From: CAADGL01 sp964643885
GTDB taxonomy: Bacteria; Planctomycetota; Phycisphaerae; UBA1845; Fen-1342
NCBI GenBank assembly: GCA_964643885.1
Contig: CAZXUI010000005.1
Coordinates: 1 to 64,000, forward strand
Reading direction: 5' to 3'
Length of the DNA: 64,000 bases
Positions 8,025-17,528 of the stretch are shown piece by piece (positions within the stretch are counted from its first letter, which is position 1; each line of letters opens with the position of its first letter). Position numbers and translations under genes: made by a program. The notes under the pieces are model-generated. The model saw only the letters and a list, made by a program, of their open reading frames with translations, did not search any database and was not told where the DNA came from.

Positions 8025-9905
8025 CTATCCCCGCGGGAGGCGAAGCTCGAAGCACGCCCCCGGCCCGGCTCCGTCCACCAGCCGCAGGTCGCCACCCATC
8101 GCCCGCGCCAGCCGCCGGCTGAGCGCCAGGCCGAGCCCCACACCCGGCTTGCTGTCGGCCGCGTCGCGGGCCGATTTGTGGAACGGATGAAAGATGCGGG
8201 CCGCGTCCGCCGGGGCGATCCCCGGCCCGTCGTCGCGCACCAGCGTCCGCACGAAGCCTGCCCGGCCGTTGCCGGCCGCGCCGGCCGCATCCGCCGCCAC
8301 GGTCAGCTCGATCCGCCCGCGGCCGCCGGCCGATGCCGCGGCCGGGTCCGCCGGCCACGGGTCGCCGCCGGTCACCGCGCTGCGCTGCGGCGCGGCATAC
8401 TTGCACGCATTGTCGACCAGGTTGAAGAGCACCTGCTCTACGCCAGTCGCATCGGCCCGCACCAGCCACTCGCGCTGGGCGGCGTCGAGCTTCGCATCAA
8501 GCCGCAGCCCCGCCTGCCGGGCACGATCCTCCAGCCGCGGCCAGACGCGATCCAGCAGCTCGCCGAGCCGCACCGGCTCCGGCCGGCGCTGAATCCGCCC
8601 GCGTTCGAGCCGGGCGAAGGCGAGCACGTTCTCCACCAGGTGCCCCAGCCGCACGGCCTCGGCATGCAGCGTCGCCAGGTATTCGCGATGCCGGGCCGGG
8701 TCGGGCACCATGCCGCCCTCGAGCATTTCGGCATACATGCGAAAGGTCGTCAGCGGCGTGCGCAGCTCGTGCGTGACGGCCGAGACGAAGGCGGCCCGCC
8801 GCTCGCTCAGCGCCAGCGTGCCGCGCAGCAGCACCGCCACGGCGGCCGCCGCCAGCAGCACGCACACCCAGCCCAGCGCGACCGAGAGCTGAACCGGCGA
8901 GAGCCCGGCCGCCGCGGCCTCGGGCAGCGAACCGGGCACGAGCCGCACCGGCAGGGCGGCCATGAGCCGCTGGCGCTGGTCCTGATCGTGCGGAATCGCG
9001 GGCTCGAGCTGCGCGGCCGGCAGGAGATCGCGTACCTCGGCCAGCAGGGCCGCGCGCAGGGCCGGCCAGTCCAGCCAGCAGCCCTGCACGACTTCCGCCC
9101 CGCCGACGCGGACGCGGCGGGCCAGCAGCAGTTCGCCATCGGCCCAGTGCGGCCGGAACGCGCCCGTTACGACGCCCTCCTGGGCCGGGAAGATGTTGCC
9201 CATGTTCGCGATCTGCGGGTCGTAGACCTGCTGAGCGACGCGCTGGCGCGCCTCGGCCTCGACCTCGCTGCGTTGCTGCTGCTGTCCCTTGGAGGGGGTC
9301 TGGGCGTACTGCGGCAGGGCTTCATTCTGCGGCGCGGGCGCCTGTTCGAGCGGCGGCAGTCGGACCGCGACGACCGGCTCCGGCAGATCGAGCGGCAGAG
9401 CGGCGGCGAGCGTGTCGAACTCGATCAGCGCGACGAGCCGGGTGAGCGCCTGCCGCGTCGCGGCGATCTCGTCGGTCGAGACGTAGGTCCCCAGCGCCAG
9501 CGGCAGCGTGTCGCCGTCCGGCGCGCGGGGCGATGAGATTTCGCCGCTCGCGGTGAGCTGGAAGTAATGCCGTACATACGGCGTGGCCGTCGTCAGCAGC
9601 GGCGAGGGCACGAGCAGCTCGCCCGCGCCGGCCGTGTTGAGCACGTTGTCGAAGGCCCGCTCGGCCGGGTAGAAGCTGCGATAGGCGAAGTAGGGCCGCA
9701 GCGTTTCCTGGATGATCAGCGGCGAAACGAGCGAGTCCATCCGCCACAGGGCGAGCCGGCCGGCTTCCTCGAGGCGCGCCTGTTGCCGCGCCTCGGTCTC
9801 GGCCCGGTCCAGCGCCAGGGCGGTCGCGCTGACCCAAGCGACGACCGCCAGCAGCAGCGCCAGGGCGGCACTGAAGACCAGCCACACCTGCCAGGGGCGA
9901 TTCAC
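8025..9905 (-). CDS. sensor histidine kinase with a large periplasmic domain
   Basis: 626 aa. A transmembrane helix at about residues 9-30 and another at 338-360 enclose a ~300-residue periplasmic sensor region with no recognised fold. The transmitter follows: the H box with phospho-acceptor H379 in AVTHELRTPLTTF, the N box NLVDNACKY, the G1 box DDGPGIAP and the G2 box GVGLGLAL. There is no HAMP domain; the kinase helix follows the second membrane helix almost directly. The GTG start at 9905 overlaps the stop of the response-regulator gene (GTGA), so the kinase is translationally coupled to its regulator. The frame is open further upstream, but that part overlaps the regulator gene. The signal sensed is unknown. 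Confidence 0.88.
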   Translation of the reverse strand: MNRPWQVWLVFSAALALLLAVVAWVSATALALDRAETEARQQARLEEAGRLALWRMDSLVSPLIIQETLRPYFAYRSFYPAERAFDNVLNTAGAGELLVPSPLLTTATPYVRHYFQLTASGEISSPRAPDGDTLPLALGTYVSTDEIAATRQALTRLVALIEFDTLAAALPLDLPEPVVAVRLPPLEQAPAPQNEALPQYAQTPSKGQQQQRSEVEAEARQRVAQQVYDPQIANMGNIFPAQEGVVTGAFRPHWADGELLLARRVRVGGAEVVQGCWLDWPALRAALLAEVRDLLPAAQLEPAIPHDQDQRQRLMAALPVRLVPGSLPEAAAAGLSPVQLSVALGWVCVLLAAAAVAVLLRGTLALSERRAAFVSAVTHELRTPLTTFRMYAEMLEGGMVPDPARHREYLATLHAEAVRLGHLVENVLAFARLERGRIQRRPEPVRLGELLDRVWPRLEDRARQAGLRLDAKLDAAQREWLVRADATGVEQVLFNLVDNACKYAAPQRSAVTGGDPWPADPAAASAGGRGRIELTVAADAAGAAGNGRAGFVRTLVRDDGPGIAPADAARIFHPFHKSARDAADSKPGVGLGLALSRRLARAMGGDLRLVDGAGPGACFELRLPRG

Positions 9906-10624
9906 GACGCGCTCCCCGACCGCACTCCGTCGGCCAGCCTGTAGCCCCGGCCGCGGACCGTGACGATCACGCGCGGGGCGGCCGGCTCGTCGCGCAGCTT
10001 CTCGCGCAGCCGGGCGACGTGCATGTCGATCGTCCGCGTCTCGATGCCGCGCGGATCGACGCACCAGACGCGCGAGAGAATCTCGTCGCGCGAGATCGTG
10101 CGGCCGGGGCTGGCCGCCAGGTAGGCCAGCAGGGCGCACTCGCGCTGCGAGAGCTCGCAGCGCTTTCCGTCGTCGAAGATGGCCTCGCCGCGGGCCAGGT
10201 CGACCCGTCCGGCGGGGATGTCGATCCGCGCGATCGGCTCCGGCCGCTCGGGCGAGCGCCGCAGCAGGGCGGCCACGCGGGCGAGCAGCTCGCGGATGCT
10301 GAAGGGTTTGACGACGTAGTCATCGGCCCCGAGCCGCAGGCCGCGGACGCGGTCGGATTCCTCGCCGCGGGCTGTCAGCACGATCACGGGCAGGGTGGAG
10401 CGGACGCGGCGGATCTCGTGCAGGATGTCGAGCCCGTCGCGGGCCGGCAGGACGAGATCGAGCAGCACCACGTCGCACGGCTCGTGCAGGGCCGCGGTCA
10501 GTCCGTCGTCGCCGCGGCCGGCTTCGAGCGTCGCGTAGCCTTCGAACCGCAGCGCGTCGACGATGCCCTGGCGGATCGCGGCGTCGTCTTCGATCACGAG
10601 GACGGTCTTTCGTGCATTCGACAT
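9902..10624 (-). CDS. OmpR/PhoB-type response regulator
   Basis: 240 aa. The receiver domain (residues 5-118) has the acidic pocket EDD (12-14), phospho-acceptor D56 in VVLLDLVLP, the Thr of the VLTARG strand and the Lys of VKPFS. The C-terminal winged helix (about 137-232) ends with TVRGRGYRL, typical of OmpR-type DNA-binding domains. It should be phosphorylated by the kinase encoded just downstream with a 4-nt overlap. The target genes are unknown; the secreted DUF4139-like protein gene begins upstream on the same strand and ends 39 bp before this ATG, so all three may be one transcript. Confidence 0.9.
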   Translation of the reverse strand: MSNARKTVLVIEDDAAIRQGIVDALRFEGYATLEAGRGDDGLTAALHEPCDVVLLDLVLPARDGLDILHEIRRVRSTLPVIVLTARGEESDRVRGLRLGADDYVVKPFSIRELLARVAALLRRSPERPEPIARIDIPAGRVDLARGEAIFDDGKRCELSQRECALLAYLAASPGRTISRDEILSRVWCVDPRGIETRTIDMHVARLREKLRDEPAAPRVIVTVRGRGYRLADGVRSGSAS

Positions 10625-10663
10625 GCGGCGCCTGTTTCGGATGCGCGTCGCGGGCCGGGCTGC

Positions 10664-12466
10664 CTACCAGTAGTAGTGCCAGGCGTACTTGAGCTCGACC
10701 CGCTCCTCGGGCGCCAGCTCGACCGTCCAGTCGACCCGCCCGATGCCGTTGAAGCGGCTCCACCACTGCGGCCAATTGTACCACATCCACCAGACCGGCT
10801 TGCCGCCGCTGGTCAGGTAGCGCGCTTCTTCGAGCGTGTTGGAGCGCGTGATCTCGCCGTCGCGGTCGGCCGAGTCGATGTTGCCGAGCACGAGCCGCGT
10901 GACCTCGACGCGGACCGGCTTGCCGCGCAGGTTCCGCAGCGTCAGCGTGCCTTCGAGCTGGATGCGGGCGAGCTGGGTGCCGTGCCACTGGGCTGCGTTG
11001 AGATTGCGCTGCGTTTCGAGATCCTCGCGCGAGACCGGGATGTCGACCGCGGTCGTGACCTCGAGGTCCGTGGCTGCGCCGACGGCGGTGTAGGTCATCA
11101 TGCCCTGCGCCAGCAGCCGGCCGTCGCGCAGGATCAACGCCGGGGCGGTCGTCAGCGGGTAGCGGCTGGTGTTCTTCAGCCGGATGTTGTGCATCGCCTT
11201 GGGCGATTCGAACAGCCGGGCCAGCTCGACCTGCTGCTGCGAGTTGAAGGACGTGGTCACCTCCAGCGGCGGTGTCAGCGGAACGATGAGCTTGAAGACG
11301 TCTTCGTAGGGCACCGTGAACTCGGTCACCGGCACGACGATCCGCTCGCCCTTGCGGACCGTGATTCCGTCCACCTGAAAGATGAACAGGTCCTCGCTGC
11401 GCGACGACTCGGCCACTTCGACGGAGTCAACGACGCCTCCGTCGTCCATTCCCGGAGGCGAGTACTCGCCCATGCGGGCCGTCTGCGTCATGATCGCGTT
11501 GCTCAGGCTCTGGTTGAACTGGTTCTGCTCCCGCTGCTGGGCGAAGTATTGCGAGAGCTGCGCTACGGCCTGTTGCAGCGAGATCGGATCGAGCGTGTGC
11601 GCGAAGCGGAACGTCGGCACGCCGATGACCAGGTGCGCGGTGACGTTCTCCAGGTCGACCATCTCGTTGATCAGCGTCGCCTGGAGCTTGACCGTCGCGC
11701 TGCCCGCCCCGTCGATCTCGATCCGGTAGTTGGGAATCCAGCGGATGCCGCGTTGCAGATAGACCATCCCTACGCGGGCCTTGTCGACGGCCGCGCCGTC
11801 GCCCCGCGCCAGCCGCAGCGTCAGCAGGTTGCGGCTCTGCTTTCGTTCGACCGTCGTCTGCGGGTCGTCGCGGAAGGTCACGTCGCGGATCTGGGCCACG
11901 TGCACGAAGCGCGTCCCTTGCATCGTCCGCAGAAGGACGTACTCGCTGGCGGGGGCGGCGGCGGGCGCGCGCCCCTGGGGGCCGGGCTGCGGCGGCGCGT
12001 CGTCGCGCAGCTTCGCCTCGGCCGGAAAGCCCACGACCGTCGCCACGTAACGATCGCCACTGGTCTCCTGGATGAACGCCTCGCGGCCGATATTCGCCTC
12101 CAGAATGTCGCGGATCGAGCGAACCGGCTCGTCGCACAGCACCTCGCGCGTGCCGGCCGTGACACTCTTGAGCGCCACGCCCTCGCTCGCAGAGTAGGAC
12201 CAGAACGTCCCCAGCACGGGCGACGGCAGCGAGTCTAGCACGATCTCCCCGCGCTCGTTGGCGGCCAGTTCCTCCTCATGCAGAACGAACGCGTGGCCGT
12301 CCTTGAAGACCGTCACCTCGCGGACGGGCAGGTCGAGCAGTGCGCTCTGGTGCACGACCCGCTCGACCGGCCCGCCCCGCCCGCCTTTGCCACCCTGGCC
12401 GAAGGCCGCGGCCACCACGCCGGCCGACAACAACCCGACCACCAGAATCCTCGCGGAAGCGTTCAT
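10664..12466 (-). CDS. secreted DUF4139-like protein with a Trp-rich C-terminus
   Basis: 600 aa with an N-terminal signal sequence (hydrophobic residues 7-22, Ala-rich cleavage region). The middle has the pattern of DUF4139 proteins: RGIRWIPNYRIEI, then LINEMVDLENVTAHLVIG, where a beta-rich domain begins. A low-complexity Gln/Ser stretch follows at about residues 290-315. The last 70 residues hold a striking tryptophan cluster (WWMWYNWPQWW), and the protein ends HYYW. The molecular role is unknown; export to the periplasm or beyond is inferred from the signal peptide. It lies upstream of, and in the same direction as, the two-component genes. The 152 bp before it hold two CGAGCCGCG-like repeat cores but no gene. 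Confidence 0.65.
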   Translation of the reverse strand: MNASARILVVGLLSAGVVAAAFGQGGKGGRGGPVERVVHQSALLDLPVREVTVFKDGHAFVLHEEELAANERGEIVLDSLPSPVLGTFWSYSASEGVALKSVTAGTREVLCDEPVRSIRDILEANIGREAFIQETSGDRYVATVVGFPAEAKLRDDAPPQPGPQGRAPAAAPASEYVLLRTMQGTRFVHVAQIRDVTFRDDPQTTVERKQSRNLLTLRLARGDGAAVDKARVGMVYLQRGIRWIPNYRIEIDGAGSATVKLQATLINEMVDLENVTAHLVIGVPTFRFAHTLDPISLQQAVAQLSQYFAQQREQNQFNQSLSNAIMTQTARMGEYSPPGMDDGGVVDSVEVAESSRSEDLFIFQVDGITVRKGERIVVPVTEFTVPYEDVFKLIVPLTPPLEVTTSFNSQQQVELARLFESPKAMHNIRLKNTSRYPLTTAPALILRDGRLLAQGMMTYTAVGAATDLEVTTAVDIPVSREDLETQRNLNAAQWHGTQLARIQLEGTLTLRNLRGKPVRVEVTRLVLGNIDSADRDGEITRSNTLEEARYLTSGGKPVWWMWYNWPQWWSRFNGIGRVDWTVELAPEERVELKYAWHYYW

Positions 12467-12618
12467 CGCATGCTCTCCCGTGTGACCGCGCAGTTCGACC
12501 CCGAATCCGCAGCGCTCCGGCGCCCGGCCCGCACTTCAAACATAGCCCGCGCTCAGAGCCGCGGTGTAACACGTTGGTAACGAGCCGCGATGAGCACGAG
12601 GATGCGATGACGAGATGT

Positions 12619-15600
12619 TCACGCTCCGGCCGGCCGGCCCCAGCCGCCGCCGCCCGGCGTCTCGATCCGCAGCACGTCCCCCGGCTGCACGTGCACCATG
12701 GCGGACGGTCCGAGAACCTCCTCGCCGGCCCGGACCCGCAGCAGCACATTCCGGCCGGCCTGGCCCGGCTCGCCGCCGGCCTGTCCGTAGGGCCGCGTCA
12801 GCCGCCGCTGTGTCAGCAGCGAGAGTTGCAGCGGCGCGAGGAACTCCAGCTCGCGGATGATCCCGTCCCCGCCGCGGAATTGCCCGCGGCCGCCCGAGCC
12901 GCGCCGGATCGCAAAGCGTCGCACGCGAACCGGATAGCGATGCTCGAGCACTTCCACGTCGGTGAGGCGCGTATTGGTCATGTGCGTGTGCACGGCGCTG
13001 GCGCCGTCGTAACCCGGTCCCGCGCCCGCTCCGCCGCCGATCGTCTCGTAATAGCCGAATGACTCGTTGCCGAAGGCCAGGTTGTTCATGGTGCCCTGTG
13101 ACGCGGCCGCGATGCCCAGCGCGCCGAGAATCACGTCCACCACCCGTTGCGAGGTCTCGACGTTGCCCGCCGCGACGGCCGGCCGGTCCGCCGCGTCACC
13201 CGTCGCGGGCGGATTGAGCAGCCCGGATGGAACGACGAGCTCGACCGGCCGCATCACGCCCGCATTCATGAGGATGTCCTCATCGATCAGGCAGCGGAGC
13301 ACGTAGAGAACGGCGCTGGCCGTAATCGCGGGCGGTGCGTTGAAGTTGCCGGCATGCACGCCCGCCGTCCCGGTGAAGTCGAGGTGTATGCGGTCGGCGG
13401 AGAGCTCCAGCGCGACGGAGATCGCCGTGCCGTCATCGAGCTGGTCCGCGAATCGGCGTCGGCCGGCCGGCAGCTTCGCCAGCGCGTGGCGCAGCTTCCG
13501 CTCGGCCACGGCGTAGAGCTCGGCCGTCGCGGCCCGGACGTATTCCAGGCCGCAGCGCTCGGCGAGCTCGCTCAGCAGCCGCTGGCCGGTGCGGTTGGCG
13601 GCCAGTTGCGCCCGCAGGTCCGCCACGTTCTGCTCGAGAGCCCGCGACGGCCAGGCGCCATCACTCAGGACGCGCCGCAGCGGCTCGTCGTCCAGCACGC
13701 CGTCGTCATGCACTCGAAGACGCAGCCACGGGATCAGCACGCCCTCGTCGGCCAGACACGTGCTGTCGGGCGGCATCGAGCCGGGCGTCCGCCCGCCGAT
13801 CTCCGCGTGATGAGCGCGGCTGGCGACGAAGAAGGCCGGCCGGTCGCCGCGGCCGACGAAAACGGGCGAGACGACCGTCACATCGGGCAGGTGGCTGCCG
13901 CCCGCGTAGGGGTCGTTGGTGACGAACAGGTCGCCCGTCGAGAGGGGCGCGCCGGAGTCGCGCTCGACATGCTCGAGCAGGTGCCGCACGCACTGCCCCA
14001 TCGCGCCGAGGTGCACGGGGATGTGCTGCGCGTGGGCGACCAGCTCGCCGTGGGCGTCGTACACGGCGCAGGAGAAATCCAGGCGGTCCTTGACGTTCGT
14101 CGAGAGCGCGCAGCGCTGAAGCACGTCGCCCATCTGTTCGGCGACGGCGGCCATGCGGCTGCTGAGCAGCTCGAGACCGACCGGATCGGCGGGGTCGGCC
14201 GGCTCGCCTGCGAGTGGGGCGGGCGTCTCTGCCTGCGAATGACTGCGTGGGGCAGGCGTCCCCGCCTGCCGCTGAGCCGGCGCCGCCTGCGGCTTGCGCT
14301 GCGCGACATGATCGCCCGCTCGGAGCTCGTCGCGCATGTCCGCGAGCAGCAGATCGCCGCCCGCCGTGCGCTCCGCCCGCCAGCCCGGCTCGACCACGAT
14401 CGTGTTGCCCGGCGACAGCACGATCGCCGGTCCTTCCAGCGATTGCCTTGCCTTCAGCGACTCCATCCAAAGCAGCGGCACGCTCTGCCAGCGCCCGTCC
14501 AGCCACGCCTCGGTCTGCTGAGCTGTCGCGCCGGCCGCGGCGCGATTCCCTTCCGTCTCGATCAGGCGAATTCCGCGCTGCTCGGTCTGGCGCGCTGCCA
14601 GCTCCAGCCGCGCCGCGGCGAGCTCGACGAAGCTGCCGCCGAGCGTGAAGCCATACAGCCGCCGATGGGCCCGCTCAAAGGCCCGCTGCCAGTTGCCGTC
14701 TTGCGGCTCGGTCACGCTGATCGCCGTCTCCTGCCCGACATAGCGCAGGTCCAGGCTTCGCCGCGGCGGCGAGAGCTCCGCATCTGCGAATCCCTCGTGC
14801 CGCAACCCCGTCCGCAGCTCCGCGTCCATCTCCTCGAAGGCACGCTCCGCCGCGCGCAGGCCCTCCGATGTCAACGGCTCGGCCAGGTCGCGGGCGGCGA
14901 AGCGGGCGATCGGCGCGACGCCGATGCCGAGCGCGCTCAGGACGCTGGCCAGCGGATGAATGAGCACGCGGCCGATGCCCAGTTCGCGGGCCACGCTGCA
15001 CGCGTGCTGGCCGCCGGCGCCGCCGAAGCTCACGAGGACGTACTCGCGCGGGTCGTAGCCGCGTTGCACGGAGATGCGCCGGATCACCGCCGCCATGCGG
15101 GCGTTGGCGATCGCCAGGTACCCCTCCGCCAGCTCCTCGGCTGCGTACTTTCGCCCCGTCTGGGCCGCGATCCGGGCGATCATCTCTTCCAGGCGCGCGT
15201 CGACGGCTGCCCGGTCGAGCGGAAATGCGAAATGCGCCGCCGGAATGCGCCCCAGCCGCACGTTGAGGTCCGTCAGGCAGAGCGGCCCGCCCTGGCCGTA
15301 GCACGCCGGCCCGGGATCGGCCCCCGCGCTGCCCGGCCCGACGATCGGCAGAAACCCGTCGAAGCCGCAGATCGATCCGCCGCCGGCCGCGACCGTCTCG
15401 ATCGCGAGCTGCGGGGCCAGGATCGGCAGGCGGCCGCCCGTCGCGGGGTCCTCGATCAGCATCTCGTAGCGGCGCTCGAACTCGCCGTCGAAGCGGCAGA
15501 CGTCCGTGCTCGTGCCGCCCATGTCGAAGCCGATCGCGCGATCGAACCCGGCCGCGCGGGCCACGTGCGCACAGCCGACGACGCCTCCGGCCGGCCCGGA

Positions 15601-16611
15601 AAGGACGCTGTCGCGGGCCACGTAGCTTTCCGCATCGACCAGCCCGCCAGCGCTGGTCATCATCCGCAGCCGCGCGTCCCGCATCGCCCGCAGCAGCTCG
15701 GCCGTGTATCCACGCACGACCGGCGAAAGATACGCATCGACGACCGTCGTCTGGCCGCGCGGCACGAGTCCGGCCAGCGGCGAGAGTCGCGACGAGAGCG
15801 AGACGTGTGAGAAGCCCGACTCGCGGGCCGCGCGCTCGAGCAGCAGCTCGTGCTCGGCGTTGCGATGGCTGTTGAGCAGGCAGACGGCCAGCGACTCTAT
15901 GCCAGCCGCCCGCAGCGCACGAAGCCGCCGCGCCGCTTGCGGCTCGTCAAGCTCCGCGAGAATGTTGCCGTTCGCGTCGACGCGCTCGTCAATCTCGACA
16001 ACGGTTTGGTAGAGCGGCGCCGGCTTGCGGATGTGCAGATCGAAGAGCCGCGGGCGGGCCTGGTGGCCGATCGCGAGCGCATCGGCGAAGCCGGCCGTCG
16101 TGACGAGCGCCGTGCGCGCCCCGCTGCGCGACAGCAGGGCGTTCGTGCCGCGCGTCGTGCCGAGCCGCACCTGCACCGCCCCCAGCGGCTCATCGAGCCG
16201 CCGCCCCAGCAGCCAGCGAATCCCGACCAGCGGCGCTTCCTGCCCGCAGCATAGCTCGTATGCTGCCCCCGGCCTCAGCCCTTCGAGCTCGCCCTCCAGC
16301 GTCAGCCGCCCGCTCTGCGCGTCGAACGCGGCCACGCGGGCCGCAGCGGGTTGCCGCTCAGCCGCCTCGCCGCGGGCGTCGAGCAGCCGCAGCGTCCAGC
16401 CGACGAAGAATTCCGGCGGATCGCCGCGCCGCCCCGCATCAAACGCGACGCGGGGTGACGAGCTTTCGCCCGCCACCCCGCGATAGACACCCGTGCTCAG
16501 AAGCTTGTGCGTACGGATCACGCCGTCCGGCATGCGGCCGATGCAATCCGTGAACGTGCCGCCGACGTCGACCCAGAACTGCCAGCCCGATATCTCGCTC
16601 GTCGTCGCCAT
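12619..16611 (-). CDS. fused hydantoinase A/B (5-oxoprolinase-type) protein
   Basis: 1330 aa, the single-chain form of 5-oxoprolinase/hydantoinase (eukaryotic OPLAH is about 1290 aa). The N-terminal half is HyuA-like: FWVDVGGTFTDCIGR at the start, then RLGTTRGTNALL, the FDMGGTSTDV phosphate-binding block, and AAGGGSI near residue 410. The C-terminal half, from about residue 808, is HyuB-like, with FVTNDPYAGGSHLPD and the terminal GGGGWGRP. The expected reaction is ATP-dependent opening of a 5-oxoproline or hydantoin ring. The linker between the halves (about residues 770-805) is Pro/Ala-rich and encoded by a duplicated hairpin repeat. I chose the ATG at 16611 because the VDVGGTFTD motif should lie close to the N-terminus. 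Substrate specificity cannot be read from the sequence. Confidence 0.88.
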   Translation of the reverse strand: MATTSEISGWQFWVDVGGTFTDCIGRMPDGVIRTHKLLSTGVYRGVAGESSSPRVAFDAGRRGDPPEFFVGWTLRLLDARGEAAERQPAAARVAAFDAQSGRLTLEGELEGLRPGAAYELCCGQEAPLVGIRWLLGRRLDEPLGAVQVRLGTTRGTNALLSRSGARTALVTTAGFADALAIGHQARPRLFDLHIRKPAPLYQTVVEIDERVDANGNILAELDEPQAARRLRALRAAGIESLAVCLLNSHRNAEHELLLERAARESGFSHVSLSSRLSPLAGLVPRGQTTVVDAYLSPVVRGYTAELLRAMRDARLRMMTSAGGLVDAESYVARDSVLSGPAGGVVGCAHVARAAGFDRAIGFDMGGTSTDVCRFDGEFERRYEMLIEDPATGGRLPILAPQLAIETVAAGGGSICGFDGFLPIVGPGSAGADPGPACYGQGGPLCLTDLNVRLGRIPAAHFAFPLDRAAVDARLEEMIARIAAQTGRKYAAEELAEGYLAIANARMAAVIRRISVQRGYDPREYVLVSFGGAGGQHACSVARELGIGRVLIHPLASVLSALGIGVAPIARFAARDLAEPLTSEGLRAAERAFEEMDAELRTGLRHEGFADAELSPPRRSLDLRYVGQETAISVTEPQDGNWQRAFERAHRRLYGFTLGGSFVELAAARLELAARQTEQRGIRLIETEGNRAAAGATAQQTEAWLDGRWQSVPLLWMESLKARQSLEGPAIVLSPGNTIVVEPGWRAERTAGGDLLLADMRDELRAGDHVAQRKPQAAPAQRQAGTPAPRSHSQAETPAPLAGEPADPADPVGLELLSSRMAAVAEQMGDVLQRCALSTNVKDRLDFSCAVYDAHGELVAHAQHIPVHLGAMGQCVRHLLEHVERDSGAPLSTGDLFVTNDPYAGGSHLPDVTVVSPVFVGRGDRPAFFVASRAHHAEIGGRTPGSMPPDSTCLADEGVLIPWLRLRVHDDGVLDDEPLRRVLSDGAWPSRALEQNVADLRAQLAANRTGQRLLSELAERCGLEYVRAATAELYAVAERKLRHALAKLPAGRRRFADQLDDGTAISVALELSADRIHLDFTGTAGVHAGNFNAPPAITASAVLYVLRCLIDEDILMNAGVMRPVELVVPSGLLNPPATGDAADRPAVAAGNVETSQRVVDVILGALGIAAASQGTMNNLAFGNESFGYYETIGGGAGAGPGYDGASAVHTHMTNTRLTDVEVLEHRYPVRVRRFAIRRGSGGRGQFRGGDGIIRELEFLAPLQLSLLTQRRLTRPYGQAGGEPGQAGRNVLLRVRAGEEVLGPSAMVHVQPGDVLRIETPGGGGWGRPAGA
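14214..14272. repeat. 33-nt hairpin repeat inside the hydantoinase linker
   Basis: Nearly two copies of a 33-nt unit (14214-14246, then from 14247) beginning GTGGGGC and containing GGGCGTCTCTGCCTGC or GGCAGGCGTCCCCGCC. It resembles the 31-nt units of the array at 21791-21914. It lies entirely within the coding sequence and keeps the frame open, encoding the Ala/Pro/Gln-rich linker between the two catalytic halves. Confidence 0.6.
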
Positions 16612-16652
16612 CCGGCCGGCATTATCGCGCTGCGCGGCACCCGCCCGCCAGT

Positions 16653-17288
16653 CTACTGTTTGGCGTGCATGCCCACGATCGCCGCGCGAATCTCGATCTC
16701 GTCCGCGACGACGGCCGTATCCTGGTCCGGCTTGATCCCGAAGTCCGTCCGCTTGATGGCGAACTGCGTCCGCAGCACGAGCAGGTCGCCCTCGACGCCG
16801 CGCAGCCGCGCGCCCGCCTTGTCCGGCAGGTAGTTCACCTTCACGTCCAGCGTCAGCGGCCTGGTCGTCCCGCGGCACGTGAAGTCGCCCGCGACGGTCA
16901 GGTTCCACGCGTTCTCGCCCGCCGGCGAGACGCTCTTGACCTCTTTGATCACATACTCGATCGACTTGTGCTCTTCGACGTTCAGCCAGTCGTCATCATG
17001 CAGAACCTGCGTCATCCGCGGGTTCGTCATCTTCACGCTCGCCGCGTCGACCGTGATCGTCCCCTTCGTGGCCTTCGGGTCGGCCGGGTCGAACTTCACC
17101 TTGCCGCTGATGCCCGTGGCCGTGCCCAGGAACGGCTCGACCGTCGAGTCGAGCACGAACGAGATCGCGTTGACCCCCTTGGGGTCCTTGAAGTCGAACT
17201 CGGCCGCCGCTGCCACCGAACCGGCCGCCGCGAGCGCCGCGCCGACTAACAGCATCCCCGCACCCCGAACCATCGCACTCATCCGCAT
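16653..17288 (-). CDS. YceI family periplasmic protein
   Basis: 211 aa with a signal peptide (residues 1-29, ending in an Ala-rich AAAAEF cleavage region). The lipocalin-like YceI barrel is recognisable: FVLDSTVEPFLGTATGISG near the start, the HDDDWLNVEEHKSIEYV segment, VAGDFTCRGTTRPLTLDV and a C-terminal RTDFGI strand. YceI proteins bind long isoprenoid lipids in the periplasm; the exact ligand here is unknown. The ATG at 17288 follows GGAGAG. It lies 41 bp downstream of the hydantoinase start on the same strand, and its promoter should sit in the 240-bp gap shared with the divergent dehydrogenase gene. Confidence 0.88.
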   Translation of the reverse strand: MRMSAMVRGAGMLLVGAALAAAGSVAAAAEFDFKDPKGVNAISFVLDSTVEPFLGTATGISGKVKFDPADPKATKGTITVDAASVKMTNPRMTQVLHDDDWLNVEEHKSIEYVIKEVKSVSPAGENAWNLTVAGDFTCRGTTRPLTLDVKVNYLPDKAGARLRGVEGDLLVLRTQFAIKRTDFGIKPDQDTAVVADEIEIRAAIVGMHAKQ

Positions 17289-17528
17289 TGTTCTCTCCGC
17301 TGGAAACCTGGCCCGATCGCGCCGCGCCGCACCGACGCGCACGCGAGTACACCTTAGATATGCCGGATTATAGCCCCCACCCACGCGCCCAAGCCGATTT
17401 CTCCGCACTCGGGCCCGGGCTTTGCCCCGTTGCCGGCCTTGCCTGACAATAGGCACGGACTCGCTGGCCCGGTGCGGGCCGCCGCCCCCGCAGCGAGCCC
17501 AGGGCCCAGCCACGGAGACCGCCGCCCC

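Noticed and set aside
10019..12238. 739-codon open frame on the + strand opposite the response regulator and DUF4139-like gene
   Set aside because: Antisense to two supported genes and compositionally a shadow frame.
13147..15810. 887-codon open frame on the + strand opposite the hydantoinase
   Set aside because: Antisense to a complete, motif-bearing gene; no protein family pattern.
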